Source of the DNA: Amycolatopsis camponoti
GTDB taxonomy: Bacteria; Actinomycetota; Actinomycetes; Mycobacteriales; Pseudonocardiaceae
Direction of reading: 5' to 3'
DNA length: 64,000 nucleotides
Assembly: GCF_902497555.1 (NCBI RefSeq)
Contig: NZ_CABVGP010000003.1
Span: 1,984,001 to 2,048,000 of the forward strand
Position numbers and translations under genes: made by a program. Within the stretch, counting starts at the first letter, position 1, and every line of letters starts with the position of its first letter. Positions 41,563 through 50,034 of this stretch are shown piece after piece. The notes beneath the pieces were generated by a model, which saw only the letters and a list, made by a program, of their open reading frames with translations, searched no databases and had not been told where the DNA came from.

Positions 41563-41806
41563 CGGGGTTCCTCACCTCCTTCGGGCCGGGTCCAGAGTGG
41601 TGGGGCTCGCGTTGACGCGCGAACACCAATGGTTGAGGGTACTCCTCACTACGGATGCGTGTCGTACCAGCCTCACGCGGCGTTACCGATCCGACCAAAT
41701 GCAGGCCGCCCCTCAGCGGTAGGTAACCGTTGCCACACAGCTGGATGGCCGTGGCTGTGGTCGGATTGGTAACCAACGGCACAGTACGCGGAACAGGGAG
41801 AGACGA
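41563..41806. promoter_or_regulatory. Divergent corA/MaoC promoter region
   Basis: A 244-bp stretch without a gene. Towards the MaoC gene it has two GGTAACC boxes (41722-41728, 41768-41774) and the inverted pair CCGTTG (41727-41732) and CAACGG (41774-41779), flanking a CACAGC/GCTGTG hairpin: a probable operator or leader structure. I could not match the corA side to a known riboswitch. Confidence 0.45.
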
Positions 41807-42310
41807 GTGCAGTTCGGTCGGTACTACGAGGAGTTCGAGGTCGGTGCGGTCTACAAGCACTGGCCGGGCAAAACGGTCACCGAATACGACGACCACCTCT
41901 TCTGCCTGATCACCATGAACCACCACCCGCTGCACCTCGACGCGCACTACGCCGAGGAGACCACGGACTTCGGCAAGAACGTCGTGGTCGGGAACTACGT
42001 CTATTCGCTGCTGCTCGGGATGTCCGTGCCCGACGTCTCCGGCAAGGCCATCGCGAACCTCGAGGTCGAGTCGCTCAAGCACGTCAAGCCGACCTTCCAC
42101 GGCGACACCATCTACGGCGAGACCGAGGTGCTGGACAAGACGCCGTCGAAGTCGAAGGACGATCGCGGCGTCGTGTACGTCGAGACGCGCGGGTACAAGC
42201 AGGATGGCCTGATCGTGTGCACCTTCCGGCGGAAGGTGATGGTGCCGAAGCGCTCGTACGGGGAAACTCGGGGCGGGGAGCAGCCGGGCCGGCCGGTGCC
42301 GCACGAATGA
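41807..42310 (+). CDS. MaoC family dehydratase
   Basis: Hot-dog-fold hydratase of 167 residues. The MaoC active-site pattern is visible: FCLITMNHHPLHLDAHYAEE (with D and H residues), then GNYVYSLLLGMSVPDVSG and VKPTFHGDTIYGETEVLDK. Members hydrate enoyl-CoA or mesaconyl-CoA-type substrates. GTG start with GGGAGAGACGA upstream. Divergent from corA, and 25 bases before the DUF2332 gene on the same strand. Substrate unknown. Confidence 0.88.
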   Translation: MQFGRYYEEFEVGAVYKHWPGKTVTEYDDHLFCLITMNHHPLHLDAHYAEETTDFGKNVVVGNYVYSLLLGMSVPDVSGKAIANLEVESLKHVKPTFHGDTIYGETEVLDKTPSKSKDDRGVVYVETRGYKQDGLIVCTFRRKVMVPKRSYGETRGGEQPGRPVPHE

Positions 42311-42335
42311 GGCTGTGTACACGGATGAGGCGCTG

Positions 42336-43427
42336 ATGGACCTGGACGGGATCAAGGAAGTACTGCGCACGTTCGCGGAAGTCGAGGCCCGCGGGGTCTC
42401 GCCGCTGTACGAGCACCTGGCCCTGCGGGCGGCCGAGGACGACGACGTCGCCGGGCTGCTGGCCTCGGCGCGCGACGGCGAGGTGCGCGCGACGCTGCTG
42501 ATGGCGACCGCGCACCGGCTCGTGCAGGCCGACCCGATCCACCCGCTGTCGCGGTACTACCCGTCGCTCGGCGGCTTCGACGGCGTCGACTCGGAGACCT
42601 GGCCGCTGTTCCGGTCGTTCCTGCTGGAGCGGTCCGAGAAGGCCAGGGCGCTGATTTCGTCGCGGTACACGCAGACGAACGAGGTCCGCCGGGCGGCGCT
42701 GCTGTACCCGGGCGTGGCGCGGGCGGCGAAGGAAGCGGGCGGCAAGGTCTCCCTGCTGGAGGTCGGCTGCAGCGCGGGCCTGCTGCTGGGGCTGGACCGC
42801 TTCGGCTACCGCTACCAGTGCGACGGCGGCGAGCAGCTGACGGCGGGCCCGGCGAAGACCCCGGTCGGCCTGCACTGCGCGTTGGACCTGGCGCCGGGCG
42901 CCGTCGCGCCGAAGCTGCCGAAGAAGCTCGCGTTGCTCGACCGGGCCGGCCTGGACCGCGCGCCGGTGGACCTCTCGGACGAGGACGAGCTGGCGTGGCT
43001 GGAGGCCTGCGTCTGGGCCGACCAGCCGGACCGCATCCGGCTGCTCCGCACCGCGGCGGCCGAGCAGGCGAAGCACCGGCCCCGCCTCATCGCGGGGGAC
43101 GGGGTCGACGACCTGGAGGCGGCCGCTTCGTCGCTGGAGGGGCCGCTGGTGGTGGTGACGAGCCACGCGCTGGCGTACTTCCCGGAGCCACGGCGAGCCG
43201 CGTTCGTGTCGGCGCTGGCTTCGCTGGCGGCTTCGCGGCCGTTGTGGTGGGTGTCGGAGGAGTTCTACGGTGCCGGGCTCGAGACGGTGCTGCCCGGGCG
43301 GGACGACCTGGTGGGTGACGGGCTGGCGACGCTGGGCGTCGTGCGCTGGGAGGGCGGGAAGGCCGACGCGCACGCGTTGGCCCGGACCGCTCCGCACGGG
43401 CAGCGGATGACCTGGTTGCCGCTGTAA
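42336..43427 (+). CDS. DUF2332 protein
   Basis: A 363-residue protein of the actinobacterial DUF2332 family: HPLSRYYPSLGGFD and a Rossmann-like methyltransferase-type motif (VSLLEVGCSAGLLLGLDRFG), ending with HGQRMTWLPL. The glycine-rich motif suggests SAM binding but no activity is established. ATG at 42336 (MDLDGIKEVLRTF) is chosen; GTG at 42315 is the upstream alternative. Ends 28 bases from the convergent Nudix gene. Confidence 0.82.
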   Translation: MDLDGIKEVLRTFAEVEARGVSPLYEHLALRAAEDDDVAGLLASARDGEVRATLLMATAHRLVQADPIHPLSRYYPSLGGFDGVDSETWPLFRSFLLERSEKARALISSRYTQTNEVRRAALLYPGVARAAKEAGGKVSLLEVGCSAGLLLGLDRFGYRYQCDGGEQLTAGPAKTPVGLHCALDLAPGAVAPKLPKKLALLDRAGLDRAPVDLSDEDELAWLEACVWADQPDRIRLLRTAAAEQAKHRPRLIAGDGVDDLEAAASSLEGPLVVVTSHALAYFPEPRRAAFVSALASLAASRPLWWVSEEFYGAGLETVLPGRDDLVGDGLATLGVVRWEGGKADAHALARTAPHGQRMTWLPL

Positions 43428-43455
43428 AGCCGCGGAGGTGGCGAATCACGGCATT

Positions 43456-43869
43456 TCAGGCGCGAGGCAGGGCGTTCCAGTCGCGGAGCGTCACGTAAAG
43501 CAGGTCGACCAGCTCCCCGCCCGCCTCCAGGGCCGACAGGTCTGCCGCATCGGACCAGCGCGCGTCCGTTGCGTCGTCACCCGCTGTGAGGACGCCGCCG
43601 GCGACCGCGCACCGGTAGTCGTGGATTTCGTACCGCCCCCGGGTCACCGTCCCGACCAGTGTGCCGGGAATCACGTCGAGTCCCGTCTCTTCGGAGAGCT
43701 CCCTGACCACGGCCTCTTTGTCCGTTTCGCCCGGTTCGACTCGGCCACCCGGCAGCGACCATTGCCCCGAACCGGGGTCATTCGCGCGCCGGATGAGCAG
43801 CAAGCGGCCGTGCGGGTCGAACGCTATGCCGCCGACGCAGCGGATCGTGGCGTCCCCAGGTGCTTCCAT
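43456..43869 (-). CDS. Nudix hydrolase
   Basis: A 137-residue Nudix hydrolase with a complete box: GRVEPGETDKEAVVRELSEE then TGLDV (G-x5-E-x7-REL-x-EE-x-G). Such enzymes hydrolyse nucleoside diphosphate derivatives; the substrate is unknown. ATG at 43869 is chosen; in-frame codons up to 43917 are possible. The following 196 bases to 44065 hold only promoter-like hexamers (TACACT near 43936, TACAAC near 43997). Confidence 0.9.
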   Translation of the reverse strand: MEAPGDATIRCVGGIAFDPHGRLLLIRRANDPGSGQWSLPGGRVEPGETDKEAVVRELSEETGLDVIPGTLVGTVTRGRYEIHDYRCAVAGGVLTAGDDATDARWSDAADLSALEAGGELVDLLYVTLRDWNALPRA

Positions 43870-44065
43870 GTCCCGAAGGGTAGACGTGACCGACTTGAAA
43901 ACGGATGTCCTGTACACGGAGAGTAGCCATACGGTACACTTCGGACCACGTGCTGCCCCAAGCGCGGGACTTACCTCCCGTCCGCCTGTTCAGTGCGGTA
44001 CAACGTAAAAAGTCAGGATTTCTGCTGTTGTCCGGTGTCACCGTAAGAGACGGGATTTGATCGCG

Positions 44066-44230
44066 GTGAACGTGAAGAAGATTGCGGGCCTCGCCGGTAT
44101 CGCGTTGGTGCTGTTCTTCGTCATTGCCCAGCCGGGTCAGGCCGCGGGCCTTGTCGGCAACATCGTCCAGTTCCTCCGGGACTCGGCCGAATCGGTGATC
44201 ACCTTCGTCAGCAACGTGTTCAAGGGCTGA
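44066..44230 (+). CDS. 54-residue exported or membrane small protein
   Basis: A short ORF from GTG 44066 (second GTG in frame at 44072) to TGA 44228-44230. It has a basic start (NVKKIAG), a hydrophobic segment (LAGIALVLFFVIAQPGQAA) that could be a signal peptide or membrane helix, and an amphipathic tail (NIVQFLRDSAESVITFVSNV). It lies 21 bases before the PH-domain gene. I recall similar short proteins in this position in relatives, but no function is known. Confidence 0.7.
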   Translation: MNVKKIAGLAGIALVLFFVIAQPGQAAGLVGNIVQFLRDSAESVITFVSNVFKG

Positions 44231-44251
44231 TCGCGGGGCTACCCTCGAACC

Positions 44252-44812
44252 ATGTTCGCGCCTCGCGATCCCGACGAGTACCTCCTCGACACCGAGCGGC
44301 GGGTCATCCGGATCCGCCGCCACTGGGCGGTGCTGCTGTGGGACACCTTCGAAGCGGCCGCCCTGCTGGCCGTCTGCGTCCTGGTGTCCTACCTGCTGCC
44401 ACCGGCGCTTTACATCGGCCAGAACATCCTCTGGTACGTCGCGCTCCTCGTCGTGCTGCGGTTCGCCTACGTGGTGATGGAGTGGTGGGTCGAACGGCTG
44501 GTGGTCACCGACAAGCGGTTCGTGATGACCACCGGCGTGTTCACCACCAAGGTCCTGATGATGCCGATCAGCAAGGTCACCGACCTCAGCTACGTGCGCA
44601 CCGCCACCGGCCGCATGATGGGCTACGGCACGATGGTCGTCGAGTCGGCCGGTCAGATCCAGGCCCTCAACAAGATCGACTTCCTGCCGCGGCCCGAAGA
44701 GTTCTACGACACGATCTCGGAGCTGGTCTTCGGCGACAAGCAGAAGCAGGCCGAGCGCTTCTCGATGATCAAGGCCCAGCGAGCCGCCCGGGGCAAGAAG
44801 CCGGTCGGCTAG
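44252..44812 (+). CDS. Bacterial PH-domain membrane protein
   Basis: A 186-residue protein: two transmembrane helices (about 30-50 and 56-75), followed by a bPH2-type domain (about 80-150) with WVERLVVTDKRFVMTTGVFT and MMGYGTMVVESAGQ. A TACCCT hexamer (44240-44245) lies exactly six bases before the ATG, so the mRNA is probably leaderless. Role unknown; such proteins are common in actinobacterial membranes. Confidence 0.87.
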   Translation: MFAPRDPDEYLLDTERRVIRIRRHWAVLLWDTFEAAALLAVCVLVSYLLPPALYIGQNILWYVALLVVLRFAYVVMEWWVERLVVTDKRFVMTTGVFTTKVLMMPISKVTDLSYVRTATGRMMGYGTMVVESAGQIQALNKIDFLPRPEEFYDTISELVFGDKQKQAERFSMIKAQRAARGKKPVG

Positions 44813-44861
44813 CCTCATCCCGCCGCGCGTGTGACGCAGCGCATCGTCGACAATGGACCCG

Positions 44862-45725
44862 ATGCGCATCGACCTGCACGCCCATTCCACCGCTTCCGAC
44901 GGCACCGACTCGCCGGCCGGGCTCGTCGCCGCGGCCGCGAAAGCCGGGCTCGACGCCGTCGCGATCACCGACCACGACACCACCGCGGGCTGGGCCCCGG
45001 CCACCGCGGCCATCCCGCCAGGCCTGACGCTGGTGCCCGGCGCCGAGCTCTCGACCGTCTCGATCAACCCCGAGACCGGCCGTCAGATCAGCGTCCACCT
45101 GCTGGCCTACCTCTTCGACCCGACGTCCGAGCCCGTCGTCACCGAGCAGACCCGGCTGCGCGTCGAGCGCCGCACGCGGCTGCGCCGGATGGCCGAGCGG
45201 ATGGCCGCCGACGGCCTCCCGATCGACGCCGACGAGATCTTCGGCCTGCTGCCCGAGGACTCACCGCCCGGGCGCCCGCACCTGGCCCAGGCGCTGGTCC
45301 GGGCCGGGCTGGTCAAGTCGGTCGACGAAGCCTTCGCCGACTACCTGAGCCCGCGCCGCGGCTACTACGTCGCGCGACGCGACACGCCGGTCGAGGAGGC
45401 CATCGACATGATCGCCGAGGCCGGCGGCGTCACGGTCATCGCGCACCCCTTCGCCTTCAGCCGCGGCGCCACCATCAGCGAGGAAACCCTCGCCGAGCTG
45501 GCCGCGCACGGGCTCACCGGCGTCGAGGCCGACCACCCGAACCACGACGAGCCGACGCGCGCCCGCACCCGCGCGCTGGCCGGCGAGCTCGGCCTGCTCG
45601 TCACCGGGTCCAGCGACTACCACGGCACGAACAAGACGATCGCGCTCGGCGAGTGCACCACCGACCCCGGGCAGTTCGAAGAACTCGTTTCGCGGGCGAC
45701 GGGGTCCCAGGTCGTGAAGGGCTGA
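44862..45725 (+). CDS. PHP-domain phosphoesterase
   Basis: A 287-residue PHP protein with metal-binding motifs DLHAHSTASDGT, ITDHDTT, PGAELS, VIAHPFAF, and the C-terminal GSSDYHG. This pattern matches the TrpH/RNase AM-type group that degrades short RNA or 3',5'-bisphosphates. The ATG at 44862 (MRIDLHAHS) is preferred, with a GACAAT hexamer seven bases upstream; ATG 44853 is also in frame. The MarC gene follows one base after the stop. Confidence 0.9.
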   Translation: MRIDLHAHSTASDGTDSPAGLVAAAAKAGLDAVAITDHDTTAGWAPATAAIPPGLTLVPGAELSTVSINPETGRQISVHLLAYLFDPTSEPVVTEQTRLRVERRTRLRRMAERMAADGLPIDADEIFGLLPEDSPPGRPHLAQALVRAGLVKSVDEAFADYLSPRRGYYVARRDTPVEEAIDMIAEAGGVTVIAHPFAFSRGATISEETLAELAAHGLTGVEADHPNHDEPTRARTRALAGELGLLVTGSSDYHGTNKTIALGECTTDPGQFEELVSRATGSQVVKG

Positions 45726-45726
45726 C

Positions 45727-46356
45727 ATGGCCATCGCCGACTTCTTCGACGCCAAGCTCTTCATGAGCGCGACGATCACCTTGATCGTCATCATGGACCC
45801 GCCCGGCACGGTGCCGGTGTTCTTGAGTCTCGTCGGCCGCAAGCCGGTCGCGACCAGGGCGAAGGCCGCGCGGCAGGCCGTCCTGGTGTCGCTGCTGGTG
45901 ATCAGCCTGTTCGCGGTCGCGGGCCAGGCGATCCTGGCCTACCTCGGCATCGGCATCCCGGCGCTGCAGGGCGCCGGCGGCCTGCTGCTCCTGCTCATCG
46001 CGCTGCAGCTGCTCACCGGCAGCGGCCACGAGGCCGAAGCGGCCACGGAAGACGTCAACGTCGCGCTCGTCCCGCTCGGTACGCCGCTGCTGGCCGGGCC
46101 CGGCGCGATCGCCGCGACCATCGTGTTCGTCCGCCAGGCCGACGGGCACATCGGCGCGTACATCGCCCTGGCGCTGGCGATCGTCACGACGCACTTCGTG
46201 ATCTACATCTGCATGCGCTACTCCGGCGTGGTCATCCGGCTGATCAAGGAAAGCGGCATCACGCTGCTGGCCAAGGTGGCCGGTCTGCTGCTCGCGGCGA
46301 TCGCCGTGGAGCTCGTCGCGAACTCCGTGCGCGGCTTCATCGACGGCGGCAGCTGA
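45727..46356 (+). CDS. MarC family membrane protein
   Basis: A 209-residue integral membrane protein with six predicted helices and MarC/UPF0056 motifs (MDPPGTVPVFLSLV near the N terminus, VPLGTPLLAGPGAIAATIVF in the middle). Transport function is suspected but unproven in the family. One base separates it from the PHP gene, so the two are co-transcribed. Confidence 0.92.
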   Translation: MAIADFFDAKLFMSATITLIVIMDPPGTVPVFLSLVGRKPVATRAKAARQAVLVSLLVISLFAVAGQAILAYLGIGIPALQGAGGLLLLLIALQLLTGSGHEAEAATEDVNVALVPLGTPLLAGPGAIAATIVFVRQADGHIGAYIALALAIVTTHFVIYICMRYSGVVIRLIKESGITLLAKVAGLLLAAIAVELVANSVRGFIDGGS

Positions 46357-46401
46357 CCCCGCCTTTCGGGTTGTCCTGCCGGACAGGAACCGGCGGGTTC
46401 G

Positions 46402-46462
46402 TTGACATCGTTGGCACGCCTCCCGCAGATTGAATCCCAGCCCAGCGTTTGAATCGTTTCAA
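46402..46462 (+). promoter_or_regulatory. Promoter with LacI-type operator
   Basis: TTGACA (46402-46407), an 18-bp spacer and CAGATT (46426-46431) form a recognisable promoter. Twelve bases after the -10 edge of the expected start lies TTGAATCGTTTCAA (46449-46462), a near-palindrome typical of LacI-family operators. It should repress the downstream glycosidase gene in the absence of its sugar. Confidence 0.65.
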
Positions 46463-46491
46463 CCGCCTTGTGTCGGTTTTCGGAGGCCTCG

Positions 46492-48957
46492 ATGAAGTGG
46501 CTCAGAGCATTCCTGCCGGTCACGGTGCTGGTGGCGAGCGGCGTGGTCGCCGCACCCGCCGACGCCGCCCCGAGCTGGCAGAAGTACGTCGTAGCGCCGG
46601 CGAGCCGGGACGTGCGGCCGGTCAAGGTGCTGTCGACCGCCGGCGACGTCACGAACCCGGACGGCCTGCTCGGCCGGGGCGTCACGACGTTCAAGCGGCA
46701 GGCCCCGCCGCCGAAGCCGGCCTGGCCCACGGGGACCACGGCGGCCGCGTCGTCGTTCCACGCGCCGAACAACGGCGGGAACGGCCAGCCGCGGACGTAC
46801 GCGCCCGGCAACGCCGTCGACGGCAACACCGACACCTTCTGGAACGACGACACGATCGGCGCCTACCCGGACGTCCTGACCATCACCTCGGCGGCGCCCG
46901 TCGCGCTCCCCGGCGTCACGATCCTGTCCAGTGTGGACGGTGTGCCGCAGGACTACACGGTGGAGGTCCTGGACAGTGGCGCCTGGCGCGTCGCGGCTTC
47001 GGTGAGCGGCAACACCGCCGTCCAGCGCGCGGTGCAGTTCGACCGGCCGGTGACGACCACGCAGGTCCGGATCACCGTGACGAAGGACCAGAACACGCCG
47101 TCGGGGGAGTTCAGCCGCGTCACCGAGGTCTGGCCCGGCCTGGTCGCCGACCCGCCGGTGCCGGTCGCGGTGGTAGACTTCGGCAAGGTCGTCGCGGGCT
47201 ATCCGAAGATCTCGTTCGCGGGTGCGTCCGCGAACCACCCCGGCATCCGGGTGTCGACCTCGGAAACCCAGCAGTACCTGGGCGAACGCTCCGACTTCTC
47301 GCGCTCGGACTTCTCCGGCGGGCCGGGCAGCGACCAGATCGCGGTGCCCGCGACATCGACCGTCTGGCGGGACACGAAGGGCTGTGCTTCCGGCACGCAG
47401 GTGTGCGCGGACGGCCTGCGCGGCTTCCGCTACCTGCGGATCAGCCTCGACGCGCTCGCGTCGGACGCGCCGCTCACCCAGCCGTCGGGTGAGGTGCGGA
47501 TCAACGGCGTCTCGCTCGACTTCACGCCGTTCCTCGGGACGCCGAGCACCTACCGCGGCTGGTTCGAGTCGTCCGACGACGCTTTGAACCGCTACTGGTA
47601 CGCCGCGTCCTACACCAACGAGCTGGGGATGGACACCTTCCGCGAGTCCGATGTGGACCCACGCGGCGCGTTCTCGCCGTCGCTGGACGGGAAACTGGTG
47701 CTGCACGACGGCGCGAAGCGCGACCGGGACCCGTACGTCGGCGACGTCGCGGTCTCCGGGCTGACCGAGTACCTGACCCACCAGGACGGCACCGCGGCTC
47801 GCAATGTGCTCGCCGACCTGGCCGACCACCAGCGCGCGGACGGCTGGATCCCGCCGGCGTCGATCAACGACTACACGCTGCCGCTGTTCGACTATCCGCT
47901 CTGGTGGGTGACGTCGAGTTGGGACTACGTGCTCTACACGGGCGACACCGCGTACGCGTCTTCGTACTACTCGCAGCTCGTGAAGACGCTCGACGCGTGG
48001 TACCCGTCGGTCACCGATTCGCGCGGGTTGCTCGCGAAGGGCCTCAACGGCACGGGCGGCTACGGCGACTACGCGTTCCTGCCGCGTACGGGCGAAGTGA
48101 CCTACTACAACGCGTTGTACGTCCGGGCGCTTCAGGGCGCGGCGGGCCTGGCGCGGGCGACCGGGCATTCCGCCGACGCTGACCGGTGGCTCGCGCGTGC
48201 TTCCGGTGTGGCGTCCGCGGTGAACGCTTACCTGTGGGATCCCGCGGCGGGGGCGTACCTCGACTCCGGGACGGGCGCGGTGCGCCACGGCCAGGACGGC
48301 AACAGCCAGGCCATCTTGGCCGGTATCGCGTCGCCTTCGCAGGCCACTTCGGCGTTGGCGCGGCTCGCGGCGGGTGCGTTGCCCTACGGGAACCCGTTCA
48401 TGGACAACGACACTCTCGTTTCCGATGGCACGAAGCGCGTGTACGCGTTCACGTCGTTCCCCGAGCTGCAGGCGCGGTTCCGGAGCGGGCAGCCGGACTC
48501 GGCGATCGACCAGATCAAGCGGATGTACGGCTGGATGGCGTCCCACGACCCGGGCATCACGGCGTGGGAGGGCATCGGCGAGGGCGGGTCGCACTACGAG
48601 CAGGGGTACACGTCGGCGGCGCACGGCTGGTCGACCGGCGTCGTGCCCGCTTTGACGAACGAGCTGCTGGGCGTCTCGCCGGCTTCGCCGGGCTTCGCGA
48701 CGTGGACGGTGTCACCGCACCCGGGTTCGGTCGCCTGGGCGCGCGGAGCGGTGCCGACGCCGAAGGGCGCGTTGTCGGCTTCGTGGACTCAGCAGGGTTC
48801 GGTGTTCTCGTTGACGGTGACGGCTCCGCGCGGGACGTCGGGTTCGCTCGTGGTCCCGTCGGGCCGCTTGGTGCTGCTGGATGGGCGGCCGATGCGGGCC
48901 GTGGCCGGTGGCCTGCCTGTATCCGGCGGGACGCACACGGTCCTCGTGGTGAAGTAG
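46492..48957 (+). CDS. Secreted alpha-L-rhamnosidase-like glycoside hydrolase
   Basis: An 821-residue exported enzyme. Signal peptide 1-28 (AFLPVTVLVASGVVAAPADA), an F5/8-type discoidin-like carbohydrate-binding region (about 75-210, with NAVDGNTDTFWND), then a GH78-like (alpha/alpha)6 catalytic domain (about 360-720) with FRESDVDPRG, YPLWWVTSSWDYVLYTGDTA, the ITAWEGIGEGGSHYEQG region and the C-terminal beta-sandwich PHPGSVAWARGAVPT. Acidic residues in these segments are catalytic candidates. A LacI-type operator upstream suggests sugar-dependent induction. Rhamnosidase specificity is inferred from family resemblance only. Confidence 0.85.
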   Translation: MKWLRAFLPVTVLVASGVVAAPADAAPSWQKYVVAPASRDVRPVKVLSTAGDVTNPDGLLGRGVTTFKRQAPPPKPAWPTGTTAAASSFHAPNNGGNGQPRTYAPGNAVDGNTDTFWNDDTIGAYPDVLTITSAAPVALPGVTILSSVDGVPQDYTVEVLDSGAWRVAASVSGNTAVQRAVQFDRPVTTTQVRITVTKDQNTPSGEFSRVTEVWPGLVADPPVPVAVVDFGKVVAGYPKISFAGASANHPGIRVSTSETQQYLGERSDFSRSDFSGGPGSDQIAVPATSTVWRDTKGCASGTQVCADGLRGFRYLRISLDALASDAPLTQPSGEVRINGVSLDFTPFLGTPSTYRGWFESSDDALNRYWYAASYTNELGMDTFRESDVDPRGAFSPSLDGKLVLHDGAKRDRDPYVGDVAVSGLTEYLTHQDGTAARNVLADLADHQRADGWIPPASINDYTLPLFDYPLWWVTSSWDYVLYTGDTAYASSYYSQLVKTLDAWYPSVTDSRGLLAKGLNGTGGYGDYAFLPRTGEVTYYNALYVRALQGAAGLARATGHSADADRWLARASGVASAVNAYLWDPAAGAYLDSGTGAVRHGQDGNSQAILAGIASPSQATSALARLAAGALPYGNPFMDNDTLVSDGTKRVYAFTSFPELQARFRSGQPDSAIDQIKRMYGWMASHDPGITAWEGIGEGGSHYEQGYTSAAHGWSTGVVPALTNELLGVSPASPGFATWTVSPHPGSVAWARGAVPTPKGALSASWTQQGSVFSLTVTAPRGTSGSLVVPSGRLVLLDGRPMRAVAGGLPVSGGTHTVLVVK

Positions 48958-48962
48958 CCGCT

Positions 48963-48999
48963 CTTTCCGCGCGGGGCCGGTCGCGCCCCGCGCGGAAAG
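48963..48999 (+). terminator. Hairpin after the glycosidase gene
   Basis: CTTTCCGCGCGGGGC and its exact complement form a 15-bp stem with a seven-base loop, starting six bases after the stop. Confidence 0.8.
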
Positions 49000-49136
49000 T
49001 GTCGGTGACATTGGGGGCTTCGCCCCCAAGCCGGGGGCTCCGCCACCCGAACCCCCGGAAAAAGTGTCGGTGACATTGGGGGCTTCGCCCCCAAGTCGGG
49101 GGCTCCGCCACCCGAACCCCCGGAAAAAGTGTCGGT
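48996..49136. repeat. 65-bp tandem repeat, two copies plus a partial
   Basis: Units 48996-49060 and 49061-49125 are identical except for one C/T change; a third begins at 49126 and breaks off after 11 bases. Each unit holds AAAGTGTCGGTGACATT and the hairpin GGGGGCTTCGCCCCC followed by a second G/C dyad. It lies between the glycosidase terminator and the RecB-type gene, whose promoter starts right after it. Confidence 0.9.
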
Positions 49137-49158
49137 GGTGGTGCGTAGCGTGGCAGCC

Positions 49159-50022
49159 GTGAAGGAGCAGATGGGGTTCGACTTCGGCGTCGCGCAACCG
49201 GTACGGCTCACGAAGGTGTCGCCGGCGCGGCTGGCCACCTTCGACGACTGCCCGCGCCGGTACCGCCTCGCGTACCTCGAACGGCCCACCCCGCAGCGCA
49301 CGGGGCCGTGGGCGCACAGCACGCTCGGCGCGGTGGTGCACAACGCGCTGCGGGCGTTGTTCGACCTGCCGGTGCTCAAGCGGGTGCCGCAGCGGGCGGT
49401 GGCGCTCGTGGCGGAGTTCTGGAAGGACGCGGGCTTCGAGAGCGAGGAGCAGGCGGCGCGCTACCGGGCGCGGGCCAAGGGGTGGGTGGCGGAGTACGTC
49501 GAGGACAACGACGTCACGCACGACCCGGTCGGGCTCGAACGATGGGTGTCGGCGCCGGTGAGCCCGTCACCGGGGGAGAAGCCGTCGATGATCATCGAGG
49601 GCCGCGCGGACCGCATCGACGCGCGTGACGGCGCGTTGGTGATCGTGGACTACAAAACGGGACGGCGCCCGCCGGACGAGTACGAGGCCCGGGCGTCGCA
49701 GGCATTGGCGCTGTACGCGGTGGCGGCGGCGCGGACGCTGCGGATGCCGTGCACGACGGTGGAACTGCACCACCTCCCGACCGGCACGATCGCGGCGGCC
49801 GAGCACACGCCGGAGAGCTTGCAGAGGCAGCTGCAACGCGCCGGCGAGACCGCCTCGGACCTCAGGCTGGCCACGGATACCCTGGACGCGGGCGGCGACG
49901 GAGACGAGCTGTTCCCGCCCCGCCCGGACCGCCGTTGCGCCTGGTGCGACTTCAGGCCGAGCTGCAAGGCGGGGCAGGAAGCGGCCCCGCAGATGCAGCC
50001 ATGGGACCTGCTCGCGCCCTGA
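49159..50022 (+). CDS. RecB family exonuclease with Fe-S-type cysteines
   Basis: PD-(D/E)xK nuclease of 287 residues. The catalytic motif is seen in IIEGRADRIDARD and VIVDYKTGRRP. One cysteine near the N terminus (FDDCPRRYRLAYLE) and three near the C terminus (CAWCDFRPSC) match the Fe-S cluster of AddB/Cas4-like nucleases. A TAGCGT hexamer lies seven bases before the GTG at 49159, favouring a leaderless start there; ATG 49171 is the alternative. No helicase is fused or adjacent. A role in DNA repair is inferred. Confidence 0.87.
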   Translation: MKEQMGFDFGVAQPVRLTKVSPARLATFDDCPRRYRLAYLERPTPQRTGPWAHSTLGAVVHNALRALFDLPVLKRVPQRAVALVAEFWKDAGFESEEQAARYRARAKGWVAEYVEDNDVTHDPVGLERWVSAPVSPSPGEKPSMIIEGRADRIDARDGALVIVDYKTGRRPPDEYEARASQALALYAVAAARTLRMPCTTVELHHLPTGTIAAAEHTPESLQRQLQRAGETASDLRLATDTLDAGGDGDELFPPRPDRRCAWCDFRPSCKAGQEAAPQMQPWDLLAP

Positions 50023-50034
50023 CAGGGAGGGAAA

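Noticed and set aside
41563..41700. Possible M-box magnesium riboswitch before corA
   Set aside because: Only short look-alike pieces (GTGAGG, CCAATGG) are present and not in the right order or pairing. A covariance search with the M-box model would settle it.
48996..49136. CRISPR-like repeats
   Set aside because: Units are contiguous 65-bp tandems with no unique spacers and no cas genes. The 21-bp array at 50720 is likewise not CRISPR.
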